Source: Asticcacaulis sp.
GTDB lineage: Bacteria > Pseudomonadota > Alphaproteobacteria > Caulobacterales > Caulobacteraceae
Direction of reading: 5' to 3'
Length of the DNA stretch: 64,000 nt
NCBI GenBank assembly: GCA_024707255.1
Contig: JANQAC010000001.1
Location: 1 to 64,000, forward strand
Made by a program: the position numbers and the translations under genes. Of the stretch, positions 45,848 through 56,240 are shown in pieces. A model generated the notes under the pieces. The model did not search any database and had not been told where the DNA came from. It saw only the letters and a program-made list of their open reading frames with translations. Numbering within the stretch: the first letter of the stretch is position 1; each line of letters begins with the position of its first letter.

Positions 45848-48532
45848 ACACCCGACCCGACCCCGACAAGCTCCTCGGCCCTCGTCAATGCCGACGAGGG
45901 CCGCCTCGCGCGTGGTGCCTTGAAGATCTTCTTCGGGGCCTCGGCCGGCGTCGGCAAGACCTACGCCATGCTCTCGGAAGCCCGGCGATTGGCGGCGGAA
46001 GGCCGTGACGTGCTGATCGGCGTCATCGAGCACCATGGCCGCAGCGAAACCAGGGACTTGACGGAAGGGCTGGAGATCCTGCCCCGGCTGGAAATCGATC
46101 ATCGCGGCGTCAAGGTTCATGAATTCGATCTCGATGCGGCGCTTGCCCGCCGGCCTTCGCTGATCCTGATGGACGAGTTCGCCCACACGAATGCGCCGGG
46201 CTCGCGCCATCCCAAGCGCTGGCAGGATGTCGAGGAATTGCTCGACAACGGCATCGACGTCTATACCACCCTCAATGTCCAGCACCTCGAAAGCGTTAAC
46301 GACCAGGTGGCGCGCCTGACCGGCGTCTGGGTGAAGGAAACCGTACCCGACAGCGTGTTTGACGAAGCGGCCGATATCGCCCTGATCGATATTCCGTCCG
46401 ATGAACTGCTGAAGCGTCTGGCCGATGGCAAGGTCTATGTCGCCGAAGGCGCCAATACCCGCGCCGCCGAAAACTTTTTCAAAAAGACCAATCTCGGGCA
46501 CTTGCGTGAACTGGCCCTGCGCCGCACCGCCGAACGGGTGGACGCCCAGAATGACCAGTTGAGCGCCGCCACCGGTCAGGGTGAAGCCGCGCTCTCCGAA
46601 AAGGTGCTGGTGCTGGTCGGGCCCGACAGTTTTTCCGGCCGCCTGATCCGCCATACCCGCCGCATGGCCGGCCGTTCCAAGTCGCCGTGGACCGCGCTCT
46701 ATGTACAGACCGACCGCCACGAACTGCTTGACCGGAAAGGCCGCCTGCGCGTCGAGCATAATCTGCGCCTGGCCGAACGCATGGGTGCCCAGGTGGTGCG
46801 GCTGAACGGCACCCATGCCGCCACCACCATCATCACCTACGCCACAGCAAACGGCTTTACCCGCGTTGTGGTCGGCAATCGCAAGGTGCCCCTCTGGCGG
46901 CGCTGGGGCAAGTCGCTGTCGCAAAAGCTGATCGAACGCGGCGACGGGCTGGAAATCACCACCCTCAGCGCCGACTATATGCCGGCCGATCGCTCTGAAG
47001 CCGCGCGTCCTCGCTCAATCGCAGGTCTGGCCGCGCCGCTGATCGTGCCGTGGATGGACTATGTCTATGCCGCCCTGGTCGTGGCGGTCGTGACCGCCCT
47101 GGGCTTTCCCCTGCGCGGCGTCACCGATCCCGACAATCTCGCCCTGCTCTACCTGACCGGCGTGGTCATCGCCGCGGCGCGCTTCGGCATTGGCCCCGCC
47201 GTGCTGGCCTCGGTGATCAGCCTGCCCGCCTTCAATTTCTTCTTCACCCAGCCCTATTACACCTTCAGCTTCTATGACTCGCATTACTATTTCACCTTCG
47301 GTTTCATGCTGGCCACATCGCTGATCGTCGGCTCCCTGACCGCTCGCCTCTCCCTGCACGCCCGCATGGCGCGCAAAAGCGAACAGGAAACCCGCCTGCT
47401 CTACGACCTGACGCGCGGCCTTTCCTCGGTGCGCGGCTATGCCGCCATGGCCGAGGTGACCGCCCGCCACCTGGCGCCGGCGCTCAATGCCGAGGTGCGT
47501 TTATGGGTGAGCGAGGACAAGGTGCTGACGGCCTTTCCGGCAGGTGAGAGCGAAATCAGGGAAAGCGGTGCGGTGCAATGGGTGGCGGCCAATGGCCAGA
47601 TCGCCGGGCGCGGCACCGATACCCTGCCCTCTGCGCGCGGCCTCTACCTGCCGCTTATCGCCGAGAACAAAACCCTCGGCGTGCTCGGCCTGACACCGCC
47701 GGACGACCGCGCCTTTACCGGCGCCGACATTCTCGTTTTCGAGACCATAGCCAGCCTGATCGCCAGCGCCCTGCAACGCGCCCAGCGCGCCGATGAGGCC
47801 GAGACATCGCGCATCGAAAGCGAAAACGAGAAGCTGCGCAATGTGCTTCTGGCCTCGCTGTCGCATGACCTGCGCACGCCCCTCACCGTGATGAACAACA
47901 GCATCTCCACCCTGTTGAAACAACGCAAGAAGCTGCCGCGCGAGGCGGTCGACGAACTGACGGGCCTGTGGGGCCAGATGCAACGCCTGCAGAAGTTCGT
48001 CACCAACCTGCTGAAAATGGCGGCCATAACGTCCGGACAACTCAGGCTGAATTTCGAGCCCTATCTGATCCAGGAAATCATCGGTGCCGCCATCAGCCGC
48101 GTGGAGCCGCAAAAGGAAAACCGCCAGGTCCGCACCCAGATCAATGGCCAGATACCGATGGTCATGATCGATGGCGCCCTGATCGAACAGGTGCTGCTCA
48201 ACCTGCTGGAAAACGCTTTCGCGCATACGGCCGCCAACGGCGTTATCCTGATCTCGGTCGAAAACGACGCCGACCGGGTGCGTGTGCGGGTATCGGACGA
48301 TGGCAACGGTCTGAAACCCGGCGAGGAAGACCAGATCTTCGAGAAATTCCATACCCGCCAGAGCGAGAAATCCGACCGCAGCCATTCCGGCACGGGCCTG
48401 GGCCTGGCCATCTGCCGCGGAATCATCCAGGCGCACGGCGGCCTGATCTATGCTAAGAACAATCCGACCGGTGGCGCCAGTTTTATCTTCACTCTGCCAA
48501 TAGCCAGCGAAGCGGCAAAGGATCAAATATGA
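45844..48532 (+). pseudogene. kdpD: Sensor histidine kinase KdpD, one frameshift near the N-terminus
   Basis: The kinase starts at GTG 45844, overlapping kdpC. The first codons read [11 protein letters not shown], then one extra G at 45877-45878 throws the frame; removing it gives DKLLALVNADEGRLARGALKIFFGASAGVGKT, the normal KdpD opening. From 45920 the frame is open to 48532. Domains: KdpD N-terminal with Walker A GASAGVGKT, a USP-like domain, a DUF4118 region of four membrane helices (about residues 370-470), a GAF-like domain, HisKA with SLSHDLRTPLT (phospho-His) and HATPase with a GTGLGLAICRGI end. It senses K+ or turgor and phosphorylates KdpE. An indel error is the likely cause, since the rest of the operon is intact. 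Confidence 0.92.
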
Positions 48533-49212
48533 CCGCCACGATCCTGATCATCGAAGATGAAACCGAAATCCGCCGTTTCCTGCGCGCCACGCTCAATACC
48601 AACGGCTTCACGCCGCTGGAGGCCGAAACGGCCCACGAGGGCCTGCAAAAGCTCATCGCCCAACGGCCCGAAGTCGTCATCCTCGATCTCGGCCTGCCCG
48701 ACCAGGACGGCCAGGATTTCATCCGCGATGTCCGTGAGTGGTCGCAGGTGCCGATCATCGTCGTCTCTGCCCGCGAGCAGGAGGCCGACAAGGTGCTGGC
48801 GCTGGAAAACGGCGCCGACGACTACCTGACCAAGCCCTTTGCCGCCGGCGAATTGCTGGCGCGCATCAAGGTAGCCCTGCGCCACGCCCAGCGCGTGGGA
48901 AACAGCGTCGGCCATACCTATGATTTTGACGGCCTGAGCATCGACCTCTCCGCGCGGCGCGTGACGCTGGATGGCGAAGAGGTCCGCCTGACGCCGATCG
49001 AATACAGGCTGCTCAGTGTGCTGGCCAAGAACGCCGGTAAGGTGCTGACCCACGCCTATCTGCTGAAAGAGGTCTGGGGACGGCATTCAACCGAGCAGAA
49101 CCACTATCTGCGCATCCATACCCAGCACCTGCGCGAAAAGCTGAACGACGATCCGCTGTCGCCGCGCTTTATCATCACCGAACCCGGTATCGGCTACCGG
49201 CTGAAGATATGA
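48529..49212 (+). CDS. kdpE: Response regulator KdpE
   Basis: 227 residues, OmpR family. Receiver domain: acidic pocket EDE near residue 8-10, phospho-acceptor Asp in LDLGLPDQDG (about 52), Lys in TKPFAAGELLARI. C-terminal winged-helix domain (LSIDLSARRVTLDGEEVRLTPIEYRLLSVL; HYLRIHTQHLREKL). It activates kdpFABC when phosphorylated by KdpD. The start overlaps the kdpD stop by 4 bases (ATGA). It is convergent with the DUF885 gene 28 bases beyond the stop. Confidence 0.96.
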   Translation: MTATILIIEDETEIRRFLRATLNTNGFTPLEAETAHEGLQKLIAQRPEVVILDLGLPDQDGQDFIRDVREWSQVPIIVVSAREQEADKVLALENGADDYLTKPFAAGELLARIKVALRHAQRVGNSVGHTYDFDGLSIDLSARRVTLDGEEVRLTPIEYRLLSVLAKNAGKVLTHAYLLKEVWGRHSTEQNHYLRIHTQHLREKLNDDPLSPRFIITEPGIGYRLKI

Positions 49213-49239
49213 GGCGGTAAGGCCCGCCACCATCCTTCG

Positions 49240-51043
49240 TCAGATCAGGCCCGCATCCTTATAGACCTGTTCCAGTACATCGAGCGGCACGGCGCCGCAC
49301 AGAAGTCCAGTATCGTGGAACTTTTTGATGTCGAAGGCCGTCCCAGCCTTGGCTGTGGCCGCTGCGCGCAGCTTCAGCCACTGGATCTTGCCGACCATAT
49401 AGCCCAGGGCCTGCCCCGGCCAGACGCAATAGCGCTCGATCTCGGTCTCGTTGGAATCGCCGAGATTGGTCATCATGAAGGCCATGGCCTGCTCGCGGCT
49501 CCAGCGTTTGGCGTGCATTCCGGTATCGACCACCAGGCGGCAGGCACGGAACATGGCATCGCTCAGGTAACCGATATGGCCGAACGGATCGGTCGCGTAC
49601 ATGCCCATATCGGTGCCGGCCAGTTGCTCGGCATAGAGCGCCCAGCCCTCGATATAGGCGTTGAAGCCCGAAATCTTGCGCAGTTCCGGCAGGTTCTTGT
49701 TTTCCTGCTGGATGGAAATCTGCATGTGGTGACCGGGAATGGCCTCGTGATAGGTGAGCGTCGGCAGGGTCCAGCTCGGCACTTCCTTCGTGTCGCGCAG
49801 GTTGATGTAATAGGCGCCCGGACGCTTGCCATCGAGCGAAGCCCCCTGATAATAGCCGCCCGGCGCACCCAGTTCGGTCGCCTTGGGCACGCGCTTGACC
49901 GTCACCTTCGATTTCGGCAGCACGCCGAAGAACTGCGGCAGCTTGGCGAAAACGACCTCGACCTGCTTGTTCAGGTCGGCCAGCAGCTTGTCCTTGCCGG
50001 CGTCAGTGTTTTCGTACCAGAATTTCGGATCCTTGTGCATGGCCGCCAGGCGCTCGCCGGTCGTGCCCTTCGTCATCCCCTGCGCCTTCATGATGGCGTC
50101 CATCTCGGCCGAGATTTCCTTCACCTTGTCGAGGCCGATCTGGTGGATTTCATCCGGCGTCAGCGTGGTCGAGGTATTGGCCTTGACACCAAAGGCATAG
50201 CGCGCGTCGCCATTCGGAATATGCCAGACGCCGGCGTCATGCGTCGCTTTCGGCAGGGCGGCCTTCAGCGCCTCGATCTGACGGCCGAGCGCCGGCAGGA
50301 TGGCCTCCTGGTACGCCTTGGTCGCGGGCGCCGACCAGTCGCCGGCAATGGCCTTGTCCCCTGGTGCGGTTGACGATCGATTGCACCAGCGGCGACGCGT
50401 CGGCCTTGGTGCTGCTTTGCGTCTCCATCTGCCGGATCGCCTTTTGCAGGGCGAAGTCGGGCGGCACGATGCCGTCGGCGATGCTGGCATTGAAGCGTGC
50501 CGTTTCCTGGTCGAGCAACTGGGCATACTGGTTCAGGCGGCTGAGATAGGCGTCGGCATCATCCTTGGTCTCGATCGCGTGCTGGCTGTCGAGGAAGTCC
50601 GGCACATACTGATAGCTGCCGGTCAGTTGCGTGATCGGGTACGGCCCCCAGTAGGTACCGCCATCACCGAACTTGAAGCTCTTATAGCCCTCCAGCGTGG
50701 TTTCGGTATCCCACAGCACGGTGTCGTAATTGATGCGGTCCATGCCGGAGAGCGTATTGCGATCGATGGCCTTCAGGGCGGTGGCCGACTTTTCGTAATA
50801 GGCGGTCAGGCGGGCGCGTTCTTCCGGCGTGGCCGGGTCGAGCTTCGATTTCAGCGGGGCCAGCTTGTCCTTGTCCAGACCCAGCGAGGTGGCGAGCATC
50901 GGCGAATTGGCCACCGTCTCGTCGTACATCGACTGGAACAGCGTATTGAGATCGGCGGCCTTCGCCGCCGGCTTCGAGCAGGCGGTGACCGCCACGGCCG
51001 CCGGGGCGGAGCCGCCGGCCAGCAGATTACGACGATTGATCAT
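49240..51043 (-). pseudogene. Tat-exported DUF885 peptidase-like lipoprotein, one frameshift
   Basis: Reads from 51043 (AAAGGGAA upstream): NRRNLLAGG twin-arginine signal with a possible lipobox VTACS, then the DUF885 body. The frame breaks in a run of four C at 50358-50361 (plus strand): the first part ends IVNRT, the second continues DKAIAGDWSAPATKAYQ to the C-terminus. The paralogue just upstream reads VTRTAAKGIAGDWQA here, which fixes the position. The metal-binding motif HEAIPGHHM (HExxPGHH) and the YIEGWALYAEQLAG segment are intact. Full length is about 600 residues. DUF885 proteins are probable zinc carboxypeptidases related to M32-type enzymes, but activity is unproven. An indel error is likely. 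Confidence 0.8.
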
Positions 51044-51060
51044 ATTATTTCCCTTTTTCA

Positions 51061-53060
51061 TCAAATCATTCCAGCCGTTTTGTACACATCATCCAGCACA
51101 TCCAGCGGCACGGCGCCGCAGGTCAGGCCGACATCATGGAAGCGCTTGATATCGAAGCCGGGCTTCGCCTTGGCGGCATCGCGCAGCTTCAGCCATTCGA
51201 GCTTGCCGACCATGTAGCCCAGCGCCTGACCCGGCCAGACGCAATAGCGCTCGACCTCAGCCGTCGCCTCGCCCTGCGCCTTGCCGGCCGTATCCATCAT
51301 GTAGGTGATCGCCTGTTCGCGGCTCCAGCCGGCGCCGTGGATGCCGGTATCGACCACCAGCCGCACCGCGCGGAACAGGGCATCGTGCAGATAGCCGATA
51401 CGCCCGGCGGGGTCGGTGTCGTACATGCCCATCTCACCGGCCAGTTGCTCGGCGTAGAGCGCCCAACCCTCGACATAGGCATTGAAGCTGGAGAGCTTGC
51501 GCAGCATCGGCAGCCCTTTTGTCTCCTGCTGGATCGTGCCTTGCAGATGGTGGCCCGGAATGGCTTCGTGATAGGTGAGCGTGGGCAGTGTCCAGCTCGG
51601 CAGCTCGGAAATATCACGCAGATTTATGTAATACATGCCCGGCCGCGCCCCGTCGACCGATCCCGGACTGTAATAGCCGCCCGGCGCCCCGGCCTCGGTC
51701 GTCACCGGCACGCGCTTGACCTGCACCCGGGTATTGGGCCGAACCCCGAACCATTGCGGCAGGCGGATCTGCACCGCCTTGACCTTGGCGTTCAGGTCCT
51801 CCAGCAGCTTCGCCTTGCCGGCGTCGTCATTGGCATAAAGATACTGCGGGTCCTTGTACATGGCCTTCATGCGGTCGGCCACGGTGCCTTGCGTGCGCCC
51901 CATCGCCCGGAACCGCGTCTCCAGTTCGGCGGTGATCTCGCTGACCTTTTGCAGGCCCAGTTTGTGGATGTCCTTCACCGTCAGGCTCGAAGACGTATTG
52001 AGCCTGACGCACTGATCATAATAGGCGCGGCCATTGCTCAGGTTCAGCACCCCGGCATCATGCTTCGCCACACTCTGCTGCGCCGTCAGGGCATCGACCT
52101 GGCGGCCAAGCGCCTCCTTCACCGAACCTGAAACAATGGCTGTGGCCTGCGCCTGCCAGTCACCAGCAATCCCCTTGGCCGCCGTGCGCGTCACCAGCGA
52201 GGTGACCAGGCCGGAGGTCGCCGGATCGGCGTCGCGCAGAGCGGTCAGCGCCGCGATCGTCTTGCTCATGATGAAATCGGGCGGCACCACGCCGCGCGCG
52301 AAATCGGCTTTCGCCCGCGCCGTTTCCTGATCGAGCACCCCCGCCCAGGCCGACAGGCGGCTGAGATAGGCTTGCGCGTCACTGGCATTTTCAATGGTAT
52401 GCTGGCTATCGAGAAAGTCCGGAATATACTGCCACGATCCCGAAAGCTGGCTGATGACATAGGGATTGGGGAACCCGCCGCTCCACGACCCGCCGCAGGG
52501 CGCGCTGTCGCCGAAGGTAAAATTGCGCGCCAGGGCCAGTTGATTGCTGTTGTCCCACAGCACGGCGTCATAATTGACCCGATCAGTCGCCGCCAGTTGG
52601 TCGCGCGGAATGGCGCTCAGTCGATCCACCGCCCTTTGCAGCCGCGTGACATGCGCCGCCTGCGCGGTGGCGCTGCGGTCATCGAGCTTCGCTTTCAGGG
52701 CGGCGAATTCGCCATATTCCGGCTTGTCGAGCCCGGCATAGGTGGCCAGAACCGGCGAGGCCAGCAGCATATCGCGCAATATCGCGCCGAAGGCCGCGGT
52801 CAGGGCCTGGGCCACTTCCGGCGGCGTCACATCGGGGATCGGCGGGGGCGGCGGCTCCACCGGCTTTGGGGGCGGCGCCTTCTTCACGGCCTTTTTCGGT
52901 GCGGCCTTGCCCCTGGATTTCTTCGTCGTTTTGCTTGATTTTTCTTGCCCGAAGTCTTCTTCGCGGCCGGTTTTTTCTTCTTGGCGGCGGCCAGGGCTTC
53001 GGTGGCGGTCAGGCCCAGCAGGGCGCCCAAGGCGCCCACCAGAAAACGACGATCGATCAT
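51061..53060 (-). pseudogene. Tat-exported DUF885 peptidase-like protein, one frameshift near the N-terminus
   Basis: The true start is the ATG at 53060: IDRRFLVGALGALLGLTA (Tat-type signal) to EALAAA, followed by a Lys/Ala-rich linker. In a run of five T at 52939-52943 (plus strand) one base is missing, so the body continues in another frame: SSKTTKKSRGKAAPKKAVKK, a Pro-rich stretch (PPPKPVEPPPPP), then DUF885. The metal motif HEAIPGHHL and AYVEGWALYAEQLAGEMG are present. About 666 residues after repair. It ends overlapping the next DUF885 gene's region by a few bases, so the pair is one operon. The Lys/Pro linker between signal and catalytic body is unusual compared with its neighbour and could bind the cell wall or nucleic acid (guess). 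Confidence 0.8.
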
Positions 53061-53243
53061 AAGAACCCACTTTATGGTTTATTATGACGGCGAACCTATG
53101 CCGAACTTGTCTCGCCCGCAACCGCCCGCACATGAATAGTTTGTCATCTGACGATCCGCCGCATCATTCCCTTATGGTTTCCTTATGCCACAGATGCTAC
53201 GAACGCCTTGTTCAGAATCGTTCGCAAAACCGGGAGCCTACGC

Positions 53244-53780
53244 ATGATCCGTTACAGCCTCGCCGCCCTCGCCCTGCTCGCCACACCGGTGCTGGCGCAA
53301 ACATCGACGCCCCCCGCACCCGCTTCGGATACGCTCACTGGTAAACTGGCCGGCCCTGAGGGTGCCGATATGGGCAGCGTCACCATCACACCGGCGCCGA
53401 ACGGCGTCATCCTGCGCGTTGAGGCCAAGGGGCTTACCCCCGGCTGGCACGCCATGCACTTCCATGAAAAAGGCGCCTGCTCGGATGAGAAATTCGCCTC
53501 GGCCGGCGGCCACGTCCATAATATGACGCCTGTCACCCACGGCCTGCTCAATGCGAACGCCAATGACGCCGGCGACCTGCCCAATATCTTCGCCAATGCC
53601 GACGGCACCGCCACGGCGGAGGTTTATTCCAGCTTCGTCAGCGCCCGCGAAGGCGGCAAGCTGCCCGCCCTGATGGATAGCGACGGTTCCGCCGTGGTCA
53701 TTCACGCCATGGCGGATGACTACACCACCCAGCCGATCGGCGGCGCCGGCGTCCGTGTCGCCTGCGCCGCCCTGCAATAG
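53244..53780 (+). CDS. sodC: Cu-Zn superoxide dismutase
   Basis: 178 residues from 53244 (GGAG upstream), with a signal peptide ending VLAQ. Family motifs: WHAMHFHEKGACSDEKF (Cu His pair and the disulphide Cys), GGHVHNM, the Zn/Cu region THGLLNANANDAGDLPNI, SAVVIHAMADDY (Cu His) and GGAGVRVACA (second disulphide Cys). It converts periplasmic superoxide to H2O2 and O2. A start at 53208 would precede the signal peptide and is rejected. A bidirectional-looking terminator follows at 53788-53818. Single gene. Confidence 0.94.
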   Translation: MIRYSLAALALLATPVLAQTSTPPAPASDTLTGKLAGPEGADMGSVTITPAPNGVILRVEAKGLTPGWHAMHFHEKGACSDEKFASAGGHVHNMTPVTHGLLNANANDAGDLPNIFANADGTATAEVYSSFVSAREGGKLPALMDSDGSAVVIHAMADDYTTQPIGGAGVRVACAALQ

Positions 53781-53787
53781 TTTGATG

Positions 53788-53818
53788 AAAAGGCGGTGGA
53801 CCACCACCGCCGCCTTTT
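53788..53818. terminator. Terminator after sodC
   Basis: AAAAGGCGG (53788-53796) pairs perfectly with CCGCCTTTT (53810-53818) around a GTGG/CCAC inner stem. The A/T-rich ends on both sides would allow it to work in either direction. Confidence 0.75.
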
Positions 53819-53865
53819 GCTAAGACAGAGGCGTCCGGGGGGCAGATCATTTGTAAGGCCGCGCC

Positions 53866-54438
53866 ATGTCCCTCCCCCCGCTTGATCCCGGCACCACCGC
53901 CCTCGTTCTGATCGACCTGCAAAAGGGCATCGCCACACCCGGCCGCGCGCCCCATGACAGCACCGACGTGCTAGCCAGGGCCAAATCCCTGGCCGCACAA
54001 TTTCGCGCCGCCGGCAGCCCGGTTTTCCTCGTTCACGTCTACTGGGCGAAGGACTACAAAGACGCCCTGAACCAGGCGGTTGACCAGCCGGCGCCACTGC
54101 CGGCCGATGGCCTGCCACCGGCTTTCTATGAATTTGTCGATGGTCTGAAACAGGACGGCGATATCATCATACACAAGCGCAACTGGGGCGCCTTCCACGG
54201 CACGGACCTCGAGCTGCACCTGCGCCGCCGCGGCATCCAGACAATCGTGCTGGCAGGTATCGCCAGCAATATCGGCGTCGAATCCACCGCGCGCGACGCC
54301 TGGGAACGCAATTACAGCCTGGTCGTGGTAGAAGACGCCTGCACCACTAATGCCGCCGAGGCCCACGCGGCGGCATTCAAGTACATTTTCCCGCGTATTG
54401 CGCGCGTGGTCAAAAGCGAAGAGGTCAGGCTGGCCTGA
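53866..54438 (+). CDS. Isochorismatase-fold hydrolase lacking the catalytic Cys
   Basis: 190 residues, isochorismatase-like (cysteine hydrolase) fold. Asp 17 (LVLIDLQKG) and Lys 104 (IIIHKRNWGAFHGTDL) of the catalytic triad are present. The cis-peptide motif reads GIASNIGVESTARDAWERNY, with Gly 137 in place of the usual Cys. In family terms, loss of the Cys is known in true isochorismatases such as EntB and PhzD, where vinyl-ether hydrolysis needs only the Asp. Nicotinamidase or ureidoacrylate-type amide hydrolysis is thus unlikely. No siderophore genes adjoin, so the substrate is unknown. The start at 53866 is the first ATG after the sodC terminator. Confidence 0.85.
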   Translation: MSLPPLDPGTTALVLIDLQKGIATPGRAPHDSTDVLARAKSLAAQFRAAGSPVFLVHVYWAKDYKDALNQAVDQPAPLPADGLPPAFYEFVDGLKQDGDIIIHKRNWGAFHGTDLELHLRRRGIQTIVLAGIASNIGVESTARDAWERNYSLVVVEDACTTNAAEAHAAAFKYIFPRIARVVKSEEVRLA

Positions 54439-54787
54439 CCGGTTCGTCGTCAGGCGCATCCACTACCGGCGGCTTCAGCCACTGCTTCAGGCGCCGCCGG
54501 ATCATCTGGCCGCCGACAAACAGCAGCAGGACCACCGCCGCCAACAGCCAGAAGGACAGGCCACGGATCAGCATCTCGTCGGAATGGCCGAAATACCAGG
54601 TCACGCCGTCCCGGTAATGCGGCAGCACAAACCCGCCGGGCGCATCGGTTACGTGCGGCCGCACCGCATAGAGATGGCTGATAAACAGCGGCAGACTGAT
54701 TGCTGGCACGGCCACAAACACAAAAGCCGCCAGCAGACGCCACCAGGCGGCAGCAGGACGGGGCTTGGAAACAGGCGCTTTACTCAT
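54425..54787 (-). CDS. Small membrane protein, unknown
   Basis: 120 residues with two transmembrane helices (about 14-37 and 76-95) and a periplasmic-size loop of about 38 residues (YAVRPHVTDAPGGFVLPHYRDGVTWYFGHSDEM). The C-terminus is Arg/Lys-rich then acidic. No family recognised. It overlaps the end of the isochorismatase-fold gene by 14 bases on the opposite strand and lies 32 bases after another leftward gene. Confidence 0.65.
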   Translation of the reverse strand: MSKAPVSKPRPAAAWWRLLAAFVFVAVPAISLPLFISHLYAVRPHVTDAPGGFVLPHYRDGVTWYFGHSDEMLIRGLSFWLLAAVVLLLFVGGQMIRRRLKQWLKPPVVDAPDDEPVRPA

Positions 54788-54819
54788 GCCCGCACCCTAA
54801 GCCGCCCCGCCCTAAAAAC

Positions 54820-55212
54820 TCAATGCGGAACCAATGGCAATGACAACTGCCGCTTCGCCGCCGGAATGACCGGCGCGATCCGCAGCCGCGGCTTGACCAC
54901 CGCCTTGACCGGATAAAGCGGCCGTTCCGCCCGCTTCGGCCGCGCCAGTACGGATACCCGTGGCGCGACCGGCGGCAGGACCGGCGCCTCGCCATTGATG
55001 GCGATCCGCACCATGCCGCCGCACGTCTCATCTCGGCAGCGGTATTTCCATTCGAGCAGGTCGACAAATTCCACGCCTAAGTGCCTGTCGATCAGCCCCT
55101 GCACGTTCTCGCTCCATTGCCGCCCGCAGCTCCGGCAGGTGGCGCCAATCCGGGTGTCGCGCGGCAAATCCTTCACCTGCGGCGGACATATATAGGTTTT
55201 GGTATCCAGCAT
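54820..55212 (-). CDS. Zinc-ribbon-like hypothetical protein
   Basis: 130 residues. The N-terminal half has four Cys in a zinc-ribbon arrangement: CRSCG (residues about 26-30) and CRDETC (about 59-64). The C-terminal half is basic and Pro-rich (APVLPPVAPRVSVLARPKRAERP). No signal peptide. No family recognised. The zinc ribbon suggests a nucleic-acid or protein contact. Start at the ATG at 55212. Confidence 0.6.
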   Translation of the reverse strand: MLDTKTYICPPQVKDLPRDTRIGATCRSCGRQWSENVQGLIDRHLGVEFVDLLEWKYRCRDETCGGMVRIAINGEAPVLPPVAPRVSVLARPKRAERPLYPVKAVVKPRLRIAPVIPAAKRQLSLPLVPH

Positions 55213-55308
55213 GATGAAACATCCTCAAGGGAACAGCCACGCCCCAATGTTCTTATTTTGTTCCATTCTGTGGATAAAGTCAACAGGCAAAACTCTCCTG
55301 CCTGCGCT

Positions 55309-55965
55309 CTAAAATCCGTCAGGTACGTCAATGCCCATTTCACGGGCGCGCGAATGCACCATATCCCGGTGCTCATTGCGGATGCGGTCGCGCTCGGCGT
55401 CGCTGCCTGCCGTGCGCATCCGTTCATGAAACTGTAAGCGTTCCTGATCGGTGAGCAGCAGTGACATCAGATAGCGATTCTGCGCAGGTCCGGCCCCCGA
55501 GCCCGGACCAAACGGCGCATCAACACCCAGTTCGCGCGCCCGTTCTGCTATGATATTGCGATGCTCGTTACGGATGCGCGTGCGGTCCGCATCCGTCGAT
55601 GCCTGCTGCATTTCCTGGTGAAAGCGCGAGCGCTCCTCGCTCGTCAGCAGGCTCCAGTTGCTGATCTGGTCGCGCAGAGCCTGATCCGTGCGCAAACGAT
55701 CCTGATCATTAAGCCTGTCCTGATCCTTGAGCCGATCCTGGTCCTTGAGGCTGTCCTTGTCCTTAAGCCTGTCCTGGTCCTTGAGCCGGTCCTGGTCGGT
55801 GGTACGCGTCCCCATGGGCATGTTCATTGCCCCGCCGCGCCCCTGACCACCCCCACCACTACCGCCGCCGCCGCCGCCGCCGCCCTGCGCCTGCGCCTGC
55901 GCGGGTTCACCCGCCACCGCTACCATCAATATTGCCGGAATGATCCATAATTTGGCTAAAGACAT
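55309..55965 (-). CDS. Secreted low-complexity and repeat protein
   Basis: 218 residues. Signal peptide to about residue 25 (AQAQA), a poly-Gly stretch (about 28-43), then six tandem DQDRLK-type hexapeptides (residues 56-91, encoded by 18-base repeats at 55693-55800). After that, two homologous units of about 60 residues: LLTSEERSRFHQEMQQASTD..IRNEHR..ARELGVDAP and LLTDQERLQFHERMRTAGSD..IRNEHR..AREMGIDVP. The whole is highly charged and helical. No family is recognised with confidence. The repeats look like a periplasmic helical or coiled-coil protein that may bind metal or envelope polymer (guess). Confidence 0.65.
   Translation of the reverse strand: MSLAKLWIIPAILMVAVAGEPAQAQAQGGGGGGGGSGGGGQGRGGAMNMPMGTRTTDQDRLKDQDRLKDKDSLKDQDRLKDQDRLNDQDRLRTDQALRDQISNWSLLTSEERSRFHQEMQQASTDADRTRIRNEHRNIIAERARELGVDAPFGPGSGAGPAQNRYLMSLLLTDQERLQFHERMRTAGSDAERDRIRNEHRDMVHSRAREMGIDVPDGF
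55693..55800. repeat. Six-copy 18-base tandem repeat
   Basis: Encodes the hexapeptide array DQDRLK with minor changes (DKDSLK, DQDRLN). The copies differ at a few silent positions. Such in-frame repeats can gain or lose copies between strains. Confidence 0.7.
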
Positions 55966-56102
55966 GCCTTTCTCCTTTCATGCGTGAATACCGCCGGTCG
56001 GCAAAATGCCGCAAACTCTGGAGGTATTTCTAATGGAAGGGAGGGCCGGCCGGTTTGACCGCAATCAAGACGGCGGTCATTTCGGGATTACGGCTCCGAC
56101 CA

Positions 56103-56138
56103 TAAAAAAACGGCCTCAGTTGCCTGGGGCCGTTTAAT
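56103..56138 (-). terminator. Terminator downstream of typA
   Basis: Read leftward: AACGGCCCC, loop, GAGGCCGTT followed by TTTTTT (plus-strand A run at 56104-56110). It ends the typA transcript about 100 bases after the stop. A GCAGGTA...TACCTGC palindrome lies between (about 56183-56203). The rest of 55966-56240 holds no gene. Confidence 0.75.
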
Positions 56139-56240
56139 GATAAGCGAGAGATTTGAGTCGAGTAGCAGGAGGTGAGCGCCAGCAGGTATATCTGGTACCT
56201 GCCAGCGAAACCGACGCCCTAATCGACCAAAGATCGATGC

